61,802 nt of DNA from an uncultured Mycoplasmatota bacterium. GTDB lineage: Bacteria > Bacillota_I > Bacilli_A > RF39 > UBA660. The notes below the pieces were generated by a model, which saw only the letters and a list, made by a program, of their open reading frames with translations, had not been told where the DNA came from and made no database searches. Where the stretch lies: positions 1 through 61,802 of the forward strand of contig URUT01000002.1 in assembly GCA_900551105.1 (NCBI GenBank), written 5' to 3'. Both the position numbers and the translations under genes were made by a program. Within the stretch, counting starts at the first letter, position 1, and each line of letters begins with the position of its first letter. This document shows, one piece after another, positions 55,143 through 61,802 of the stretch.

Positions 55143-55157
55143 CAAAAGAGGTAATAA

Positions 55158-56204
55158 ATGAAGAAAATATATATATTAATTATAACAATCGTATTATTAT
55201 TTATTAGTTTTTTAATCACACTTTATATACCAAAAAACTATGAAATAAGTTATAAATTAGACCAGTATGAAATAAATGAAAAATATAATAAAGAAAAAAA
55301 ACAATATACATTCTTAGTAAAATATGAAGATATCGAGTATCCATTTTTGATAAATCATAAATATACAAAAAAGCAAAAATTAATAAAAGATATAAACAAA
55401 GTAGATAAATGTTTATCAATTAACGCATTAGACAATAATTATGAACTTTGTACGGAAAATAATAAATTTATTATAAATAATATAAGTGACGCAAATAATA
55501 AAAAAGACTTAAAGTCACTAACAGTATTAAATGAATTTGACGAAAAAATCTACGTATGGAATTATAAGGGGTATACTCAAATCTTTCATAATAATACCGA
55601 AACAATCAATATTTTAAATAATGATAATTATGAAAATAAAATAGCAATCAAAACTAAGAAATACTTACTTACAGCAAATTACGATGATAAATATGAAATA
55701 AATAAATTAATAATAATAAATACTAATAATAATAAACAAAAAGACCTAAACTTAGAGACTTCAATATCACAAAACAGTTATTTTTTAGGAGAGTATAAAG
55801 AAAAACTATATTTAGTTGATAAAAAAAATAAATATGAATATGAAATTAATCCTAAAAATAATAAAATAAAAATATTTAATAAAGATAATCAAGGTTATAT
55901 TTATGATGAAGGCTGGATTAACATATCCATGAACAAACTAGTTAATGAAAAATATGCATTTACTATTTCAAACCCTTACAACTTTCAATTAAGCGAAGAT
56001 AAATTAACGATGAAAATAAATCATCAAATAATTCAAATTTCAAACAAGAAAATATCTTCAATAGTAGAAATAAATGAAGATACCATATACTTTATTAGTG
56101 ATGATACTCTCTATAAATACACATATGGAAAAAATATAATTCCTCTAATAAAAAATACTGAGTGGAAATTTAATTACAATAATCAATTATTCATATTTAA
56201 TTAA
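55158..56204 (+). CDS. Unrecognised membrane-anchored protein
   Basis: 348 aa. One N-terminal transmembrane anchor (about 4-24), the rest extracytoplasmic and very rich in Asn, Lys and Ile. It shows repeated short strand pairs ending in aromatic residues (for example KIYVWNYKGYTQIFHN, YFLGEYKEKLYLVDKK, DTIYFISDDTLYKYTYG), suggesting a beta-propeller-like or beta-repeat fold. No catalytic motif seen. SD AAGAGG-TAATAA. Confidence 0.6.
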   Translation: MKKIYILIITIVLLFISFLITLYIPKNYEISYKLDQYEINEKYNKEKKQYTFLVKYEDIEYPFLINHKYTKKQKLIKDINKVDKCLSINALDNNYELCTENNKFIINNISDANNKKDLKSLTVLNEFDEKIYVWNYKGYTQIFHNNTETINILNNDNYENKIAIKTKKYLLTANYDDKYEINKLIIINTNNNKQKDLNLETSISQNSYFLGEYKEKLYLVDKKNKYEYEINPKNNKIKIFNKDNQGYIYDEGWINISMNKLVNEKYAFTISNPYNFQLSEDKLTMKINHQIIQISNKKISSIVEINEDTIYFISDDTLYKYTYGKNIIPLIKNTEWKFNYNNQLFIFN

Positions 56205-56247
56205 CAAAAAAATTCTTATTGAATACTCTATACTAGGAGTGATGAAA

Positions 56248-56577
56248 ATGTATAATAAATATGATGAAGGCGATTCACAAACTTACTACGATTACTACAC
56301 AATAAAAAGAGGAGATAACTTATATCAAATAGCCAAAAGTTATAATGTTAATGCTTCTTTACTTGCAGCATTAAATGGAATGGACTTAAACGAATATATT
56401 TATCCAAATCAAGTAATAATGGTTCCTAAAAATAATTTTTCTTATTATATTACAAAAGATGGAGACACTTTGGATTTAGTAGCAAACACTTTTAATACGA
56501 ACATAAATAATTTAACTTCAGAAAATCAAACAATTTATTTAAGAGAAGGACAATTAATAGTCCACAAAAATAACTAA
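56248..56577 (+). CDS. Two-LysM protein without signal peptide, possible spore-coat factor
   Basis: 109 aa. LysM 1 at about 18-62 (YTIKRGDNLYQIAKSYNV, NQVIMVPK) and a weaker LysM 2 at about 67-108 (YYITKDGDTLDLVANTF). No secretion signal. Cytosolic LysM proteins in spore formers, such as SafA, act on the spore coat and cortex interface, so a mother-cell role is a reasonable inference. The ATG at 56248 is eight bases from AGGAG; two closer starts are less well spaced. Confidence 0.75.
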   Translation: MYNKYDEGDSQTYYDYYTIKRGDNLYQIAKSYNVNASLLAALNGMDLNEYIYPNQVIMVPKNNFSYYITKDGDTLDLVANTFNTNINNLTSENQTIYLREGQLIVHKNN

Positions 56578-56604
56578 GAAATTGATTTGATTTCTTTTTT
56601 TTTT
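56577..56604 (+). terminator. Terminator after the LysM gene
   Basis: AGAAAT/ATTTCT stem with a 7-nt loop and a run of ten T. Confidence 0.7.
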
Positions 56605-56636
56605 ATGATAAAATAAACTTGATAATAGGTGATAAC

Positions 56637-58235
56637 ATGATTTTTAAAAAGCCATATGCATTTTTAATTAAAAATTTTAAACTAATCCACATTATTTTAT
56701 GTGTTGTAATAATCTACATAACAAATAAATTTAATTCATTAGTGACTTTTTTCGGTGATCTATCTAGAAATTCCGTTAAAGTTGTAGAAGGAACAGCAGG
56801 ACAATATATAACACTTTTATTTGTATTAGCCGTGTTAATAACCTTAGTGTTTTCAACATTAATGGCTATATTAATGAAAAAAAAGAAAAAACCAAACACT
56901 TTTTATATAATTACCGACGTGTATTATTCAATTATTTTAATTTTATTAGTAGTTGCATCATCAAGAATAAGATCGTTATACGGTGCGGGAACAACTCTGC
57001 AAGTTACAAGAGCACTAAGAGATATTTATCTTATAATGTCTTTCCCAAATTATTACTTTATAATAATGAGTCTTATTAGAGGCATAGGTTTTGATATTAA
57101 AAAATTTAATTTTAGAAAAGACCTTGAAGACTTAGAAATAAGTACTAATGATAATGAAGAATTTGAATTTGTCTTAGGAAAAGATACTTATAAATATACA
57201 AGAAAAGCAAGAAGATTTTTTAGAGAAATAAAGTATTATGTCTTAGAGCACAAATTTATTTTTACTATATTAGGTGGCATCTTAGGAATTACTTTTTTAA
57301 TAATTATTGTGTTAAATATAAACTTTGGAAACCCCACTCATAGAATGGGGAAAACCGCAACTGCAAAGGGACTTCAAATAACTGTAAATAATGCCTATGA
57401 AACCGCATACGATTATAATGGTAATATAGTAGATAAATCATACAAATATATAATTGTTGATCTTTCCCTTCAAAGTGTTTACAATGAAAAAAACTTAAAT
57501 AGAGACGAAGTATATTTATCATATGGTAGTAAAAAAGTATATTTTAAAAATACCCTAAAAGATTATTTTATAGATTTTGGTAAAGCATATAATGGTGCAG
57601 CTATCTCAACGAAACAAGCAGAAAGAAGCATTCTTATATTTGAATTACCAGCAAAGGAAAATGCAACGTCATACAAATTAAATTTTTTAAATCAAGCTAC
57701 GGCAGATGAAGAAAACATTTATACTTATGAATACACAAAATTTAAAATTAAACCTCAAAAAATAGATAAAAATATTATAGAAGAGAATAAAAACTTTAAC
57801 GAAACAATATATTTAGGCGAGTTAAACTATAATAAAACCTCATTACTTATTAAAGACGCAGAAATAGTACCTTACTATGAATATAAATATGAATTATGTG
57901 AAAACAACGAATGCAAAGAATATATTAGTGTAGAAAAAGTAGAAAATGGTGCTATGCAAAAATTGATGGTTATTAATTATAATATTAATTTAGACAATAC
58001 CATTCCAATTCTAAATAGCTTTAATTCCAATAAAGAGACATCACTATTTAATAAAATATTAAAAATTAGGTATAACTATAACGATAAATCATATATTTAT
58101 AGTGGAACAACCAAAATCAATTCCAATATTAAGGATACATTGTTTTTAACAATTGATAACAAAGTTGCATCATCCACAGAAAAAGAATTATTAATTAATA
58201 CAAGACAAGGCAAATATTTTATAAACTTATCGTAA
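56637..58235 (+). CDS. Unrecognised multi-span membrane protein with extracellular beta domain
   Basis: 532 aa. About four N-terminal transmembrane helices (residues 16-36, 55-80, 88-110, 128-150), a charged cytosolic loop, another helix (about 208-230), then a long extracytoplasmic part. That part begins GKTATAKGLQITVNNAYET and continues with IIVDLSLQS, a pattern like DUF4352/Telo-type immunoglobulin-like domains. No enzyme motif seen. The ATG at 56637 follows AGGTGAT. Confidence 0.6.
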   Translation: MIFKKPYAFLIKNFKLIHIILCVVIIYITNKFNSLVTFFGDLSRNSVKVVEGTAGQYITLLFVLAVLITLVFSTLMAILMKKKKKPNTFYIITDVYYSIILILLVVASSRIRSLYGAGTTLQVTRALRDIYLIMSFPNYYFIIMSLIRGIGFDIKKFNFRKDLEDLEISTNDNEEFEFVLGKDTYKYTRKARRFFREIKYYVLEHKFIFTILGGILGITFLIIIVLNINFGNPTHRMGKTATAKGLQITVNNAYETAYDYNGNIVDKSYKYIIVDLSLQSVYNEKNLNRDEVYLSYGSKKVYFKNTLKDYFIDFGKAYNGAAISTKQAERSILIFELPAKENATSYKLNFLNQATADEENIYTYEYTKFKIKPQKIDKNIIEENKNFNETIYLGELNYNKTSLLIKDAEIVPYYEYKYELCENNECKEYISVEKVENGAMQKLMVINYNINLDNTIPILNSFNSNKETSLFNKILKIRYNYNDKSYIYSGTTKINSNIKDTLFLTIDNKVASSTEKELLINTRQGKYFINLS

Positions 58236-58239
58236 ATTA

Positions 58240-58268
58240 TTGAAAAGATTATATTCTTTTGATATAAT
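58240..58268 (+). promoter_or_regulatory. Promoter of tRNA-Cys
   Basis: TTGAAA (58240-58245) and TATAAT (58263-58268), 17-bp spacer. Confidence 0.75.
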
Positions 58269-58278
58269 CTTCTTGTAC

Positions 58279-58352
58279 GGGGCTTTAGCCAAGTGGTAAG
58301 GCAAGGGACTGCAACTCCCTGAGCACCGGTTCAAATCCGGTAGGCCCCTCCA
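58279..58352 (+). tRNA. tRNA-Cys (anticodon GCA)
   Basis: 74 nt including encoded CCA. Acceptor GGGGCTT/AGGCCCC, anticodon stem AGGGA/TCCCT around loop CTGCAAC (anticodon GCA), T arm CCGGTTCAAATCCGG. Discriminator U, as expected for Cys. Confidence 0.95.
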
Positions 58353-58361
58353 TAAATAAAT

Positions 58362-58387
58362 TAGTATCATTTTATGATACTTTTTTA
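58362..58387 (+). terminator. Terminator of tRNA-Cys
   Basis: GTATCAT/ATGATAC stem, 3-nt loop, six T. Confidence 0.8.
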
Positions 58388-58438
58388 ATGACTAAAACTA
58401 CAACAATATAATTTTTTCTTTTTTAAGAATTTTAAAAA

Positions 58439-58467
58439 TTGACAATATAATTAAGCATAGATATAAT
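58439..58467 (+). promoter_or_regulatory. Promoter of the lipid kinase gene
   Basis: TTGACA (58439-58444) and TATAAT (58462-58467), 17-bp spacer; full consensus at both elements. The -10 lies only 16 bases from the ATG. Confidence 0.75.
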
Positions 58468-58483
58468 TAAATGGGTGAAACAA

Positions 58484-59410
58484 ATGAAAAACTGTACAAT
58501 AATATATAACCCTAATAGTGGACATGTATTTAAAACTAAATATTTAAAAGAATATAAAAAAATATTAACTAAAAATGGATATAATCCAAAATTTATTGGA
58601 ACACAATATAGTGGACATGCAAAAGAAATAGTTAATCATTTAGAACCAACAGATCTAGTTATCTCAATGGGTGGAGATGGAACTTTTAATGAAGTTATGT
58701 CAGGTAATCTTGAAAGAAAGAAACCATTAATTTTAGCTCACATACCAGTTGGCACAACTAATGATGTTGGTGTAATGTTTGGCTATGGCAAAGACATCAA
58801 AAAGAACTTAAACTTACTTTTAGATGGTACAATAAAAGGAATGGATATATGTGTAATAAATGGAAGACCCTTTGTTTATGTAGCAGGCTTTGGTAAATTT
58901 ATGCAAATTCCATATAATACACCACGTAAATTAAAGAAAAAGTATGGTTATATGGCTTATCTACTAGAAGGAGTAAAAGACTTCTTTAATCCTACTAAAA
59001 TGTATGATATTACCTACAAAGTAAATGGTATCGAAAAAAGAGGATTATATTCATTTATGTTAATTTCAAATGCAAATCGCATTGCGGGAATTAATAATTT
59101 TTATAAAGATGTTAAACTAGATGATAATCAATTCGAAGTATTATTTTGTAATTTTAAAAGACGTGTTGATATTATAAAAACATTTACAATTTTAATGACC
59201 ACAGATATAGAAAGAATATCTGGAGTTGAATTTTATAAAACAAATCATTTAGAAATTAAATTTGCTGACTATCCGAAAAAAGCATGGTGCATTGATGGTG
59301 AAAAATTAGATAGAGCAGTCTTAAACTATGACATCAGTAATGTTAGAAATGTCAAAATAATGATGCCCAAAAAGAATATTAATAAAATTTTTGTAAATAA
59401 AAAAGTTTAA
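58484..59410 (+). CDS. dagK: Diacylglycerol kinase family lipid kinase (DagK/YegS-like)
   Basis: 308 aa. NPNSG near the N-terminus, nucleotide-binding SMGGDGTFNEV (about 62-72), HIPVGTTNDV, and the C-terminal WCIDGE motif. It recycles diacylglycerol from lipoteichoic-acid synthesis into phosphatidic acid. The ATG at 58484 follows GGGTG by six bases. Convergent with the next gene; the two stop codons overlap. Confidence 0.9.
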   Translation: MKNCTIIYNPNSGHVFKTKYLKEYKKILTKNGYNPKFIGTQYSGHAKEIVNHLEPTDLVISMGGDGTFNEVMSGNLERKKPLILAHIPVGTTNDVGVMFGYGKDIKKNLNLLLDGTIKGMDICVINGRPFVYVAGFGKFMQIPYNTPRKLKKKYGYMAYLLEGVKDFFNPTKMYDITYKVNGIEKRGLYSFMLISNANRIAGINNFYKDVKLDDNQFEVLFCNFKRRVDIIKTFTILMTTDIERISGVEFYKTNHLEIKFADYPKKAWCIDGEKLDRAVLNYDISNVRNVKIMMPKKNINKIFVNKKV

Positions 59411-59433
59411 AATTTATTTTTTAAACTTTTTTT
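59401..59433. terminator. Bidirectional terminator between dagK and the YfhO-like gene
   Basis: A 12-bp stem AAAAGTTTAAAA/TTTTAAACTTTT with a 6-nt loop, T-rich on both strands, overlapping both stop codons. Confidence 0.75.
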
Positions 59434-61802
59434 ATTGGTATAAATCCAAAAACCTAATAATGACAACGATAATAAAGAGATGCATCCACCAACTAAAGCA
59501 TAAGGAATTTTATATTTTATCACAATATTATGTCCTCCTGCTTCAACATCAAATCCTAATAAAGTATTATTTATTTCATAAGTATTAACCTTAATTCCAT
59601 CAATATATACATTCCATCCCTTATCATAAGGTATTGAAGTGAAAACACTCATATCTTTATTAAAACTACCAAAAGCAGTAATCTTATCCTCGTTAAATTC
59701 TTCAATACTAACTTTATTATTAAGATAATAAGTATATGCCTCGTTAAACTTATTTTTATCCAAACTATAAATCCAAACATCTTCATCATCATAATAATTA
59801 GTATATCCAACATAAAATTCTAAATTGTTATTTTCTCCCAAGGCATCTATAATATAGTTTTCACTATAAGATGAATTACTATAAATAGTTAAATCACTAT
59901 TATAAACATAATCATGCTCATTTTCGTTATAATACATTGAACCATTAATAACCATAAAATCACATAAATAATTATTAAAGTATAAATAGAAATTATTAGA
60001 ATCATTTTTCACACTATACTTAAATATCTTATGATTATCATCTTCATAATACAATTCTTTTTTATAAATACTTAATTCTTTTAAAACATTATCAATACCA
60101 GAACTCTTTAATACAAAATCATTTTGATTATTAAATGGATTATCATAATTTGTGTTCCAATTTTTAATATTATTATTAACACCAAACATTAATCCTAAAT
60201 TATATTTACTCTTATAAATAGCTAAATCATTACTGTCAAAATATAAAGAATAATGGATAAAATCATTGATATCTCCAATTATATATTTAACATTAAATAA
60301 CATATCATAAATTGGTGTATTACTTTTATAATAATAACTATTAATCTCATTTCCTGGCATCCCTAAAGCATGATTTAAAACTGCCATATTTTCATAAGCC
60401 ATTGAACTAAAAGTCATTTGACCATAATAATTATACCAAGAAGGATCATTATACGTTAATAAATCTATTCTTTCCATTCTATGCATTTCTTTATCATTTT
60501 TATTAACAAAATCTATTCCTTTTCTCATTGAATCATAATCACTGTAAAATGTACTAGCTACATGTGCCATGTCCCAATTATTATTTAAAACTACACAACA
60601 TTCAAGCATTACCGTAACAATACATATATAAGGAACAATTTTTTTATAGGAACCAAAATATTTATAAATAACAAATAATAAAAAGAAAATAGTACTTAAT
60701 CCATAATTTAAATAAATCATATCTCTTGAAATATTTTCAAATGGTAAAAACCAAACTAGTGAAATAAATATTAATACTAAACCATAACAAACAAATCCAT
60801 AAATAGATTTAAGTCCTTTAATTTTAAATAATGAATAAGCATTAATAATAATAAGTACAAAACTATATAAGAAAGAGTATCTATAAGGTAAATCATTTGG
60901 TACATGAAAAGCATGCCATATATAATCTAAAGGGGCAAGTACAAAACTTAAAATCATAATTAATAATAATAAAGTATAAGCAAATTTAACTTTTAATTTA
61001 ATGTCAGAATTAAAATAAAAAGCAAATAGTAACATAACAGATAATATTCCACAAGACACATTAGGTGCTGTAGTAACTCCAGATTTTAAAACAGTACTAC
61101 CAACACCACTTAAATGATTATAAATAAATTCAATAAAAGTAAAATCATAATATTGAGAAGTAGGCCAAACATCTCCAGTAGCACTAATTCCAGACATAGA
61201 TTTAAACATAGGAATTAAGAAAACTGCACATATACCACCAGCAATTAATGATGCCACTCCAAAAATTAAACATTTTTTACCAATTTTTTTAAAGTCATAT
61301 TTATTAGTTTTAATAAACAAATAGGTCAAAAAATACAAAACACTAAAAATACATATCATATAAGCAATAAAATAATTTGCAAATAACATAATTACTAAAA
61401 TAACAATATACAAAAAAGGGTTTTCTTTATTAATAATATACTCAATTCCTAACGTAATTAACGGAAGTAATACCATTCCATCTAACCACATTATATTCCA
61501 ATAATATGCCACAAAATATGCACAAAACCCATATAATAATGAAATAGGAATAAACATTTTATAATCTTTATTAAACTTATTTTTTAAAAATATACTCATA
61601 GTTATACAAGAACATATTGATTTTAGTCCAATAATTATAGAATAAGATGTTAATAAATGAATTCTTTTAAACAAAAAAATCAAAATATTAAATGGACTAG
61701 ATAAATAATTAAAAAAGTTTCTAAAAAACGGAAGCCCCATTCCCGTATTAAAAGAATATATTAAACTACTACTATTCTTAACTCTATCATAAAGTTCTCC
61801 AA
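59407..61802 (-). CDS. yfhO: YfhO-family membrane glycosyltransferase-like protein (5' end outside window)
   Basis: At least 798 residues; the frame stays open past the internal ATG at 61740 to the window edge (GELYDRVKNSSSLIYSFNTG before it), so the N-terminus is missing. Many transmembrane helices in the first 380 residues, with YSFNTGMGLPFF and YLSSPFN typical of YfhO, then a large extracellular domain and a final helix (about 750-770). Bacillus YfhO glycosylates lipoteichoic acid, which fits the neighbouring diacylglycerol kinase. Preceding part and start not visible. Confidence 0.85.
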   Translation of the reverse strand, partial: GELYDRVKNSSSLIYSFNTGMGLPFFRNFFNYLSSPFNILIFLFKRIHLLTSYSIIIGLKSICSCITMSIFLKNKFNKDYKMFIPISLLYGFCAYFVAYYWNIMWLDGMVLLPLITLGIEYIINKENPFLYIVILVIMLFANYFIAYMICIFSVLYFLTYLFIKTNKYDFKKIGKKCLIFGVASLIAGGICAVFLIPMFKSMSGISATGDVWPTSQYYDFTFIEFIYNHLSGVGSTVLKSGVTTAPNVSCGILSVMLLFAFYFNSDIKLKVKFAYTLLLLIMILSFVLAPLDYIWHAFHVPNDLPYRYSFLYSFVLIIINAYSLFKIKGLKSIYGFVCYGLVLIFISLVWFLPFENISRDMIYLNYGLSTIFFLLFVIYKYFGSYKKIVPYICIVTVMLECCVVLNNNWDMAHVASTFYSDYDSMRKGIDFVNKNDKEMHRMERIDLLTYNDPSWYNYYGQMTFSSMAYENMAVLNHALGMPGNEINSYYYKSNTPIYDMLFNVKYIIGDINDFIHYSLYFDSNDLAIYKSKYNLGLMFGVNNNIKNWNTNYDNPFNNQNDFVLKSSGIDNVLKELSIYKKELYYEDDNHKIFKYSVKNDSNNFYLYFNNYLCDFMVINGSMYYNENEHDYVYNSDLTIYSNSSYSENYIIDALGENNNLEFYVGYTNYYDDEDVWIYSLDKNKFNEAYTYYLNNKVSIEEFNEDKITAFGSFNKDMSVFTSIPYDKGWNVYIDGIKVNTYEINNTLLGFDVEAGGHNIVIKYKIPYALVGGCISLLSLSLLGFWIYTNKKSLKNKF

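Noticed and set aside
1..61802. CRISPR array, rRNA operon, insertion sequence or prophage module
   Set aside because: No regularly spaced repeats, rRNA sequence or transposase/capsid-like proteins were seen; only the left-edge recombinase-like tail hints at mobility.

Overview
The window is a low-GC, Gram-positive-type chromosome segment centred on the replication origin. Gene order matches the Bacillus origin neighbourhood: rpmH-rnpA-yidC-jag-mnmE-mnmG-rsmG-noc on one side, dnaA-dnaN-recF-gyrB-gyrA on the other. Most genes left of about 26.7 kb are on the minus strand and most to the right on the plus strand, as expected for replichores leaving oriC. TGA serves as a stop (recF, yabP) and Trp is TGG, so the code is standard. 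Pyruvate:ferredoxin oxidoreductase indicates an anaerobe. The AT-richness, missing Bacillus neighbours and a tmRNA tag ending in ALAFA suggest an uncultured gut-type Bacilli lineage near Erysipelotrichia or the RF39/Mollicutes-related groups; this placement is inference.

Layout. 1-2.8 kb is an accessory patch: the last codons of a probable tyrosine recombinase, a RloA/RloB-like ATPase-TOPRIM pair, a DUF3892-like gene with a structured leader and flanking inverted repeats, and a small zinc-ribbon protein. 2.9-9.3 kb holds recG, a DUF975 membrane protein, pyruvate:ferredoxin oxidoreductase and two candidate small RNAs. 9.3-17.5 kb (minus) is the Bacillus rpoE-prfA-prmC-spoIIR-mntP-murA-rpmE-rpiB-spoIID-spoIIQ block, ending in a shortened MreB-like protein. 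17.5-26.7 kb holds a class A penicillin-binding protein, noc and the mnmG/mnmE/jag/yidC/rnpA/rpmH set. 26.7-36 kb is oriC, dnaA, dnaN, a ComK homologue in place of yaaA, recF, gyrB, gyrA, three parS sites and the SRP RNA. 36-45.7 kb is tadA-dnaX-ybaB-recR-bofA-holB-ricT-trmN6-pth-mfd-spoVT. 45.7-52.3 kb is a T-box-controlled metG, tatD, a 3D-domain protein, rsmA, yabG, veg, spoVG, yabP, yabQ, divIC and tmRNA. 52.4-61.8 kb holds pepC, a membrane thioredoxin-fold protein, several unrecognised envelope proteins, tRNA-Cys, a lipid kinase and a YfhO-family protein cut by the window edge.

How it fits together. The sporulation genes spoIIR, spoIID, spoIIQ-like, bofA, spoVT, yabG, yabP and yabQ point to an endospore former or a recent descendant. 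Chromosome organisation looks elaborate: a Noc-family protein with Noc-type recognition residues, two identical 24-bp Noc-site palindromes inside dnaX and trmN6, and three parS sites beside gyrA, two of them fused to DnaA-box-like sequence. The most interesting observations are these composite sites, the ComK homologue beside the origin, the two candidate C-rich small RNAs, the inverted-repeat-flanked DUF3892 cassette and the truncated MreB-like gene with no ordinary start codon.
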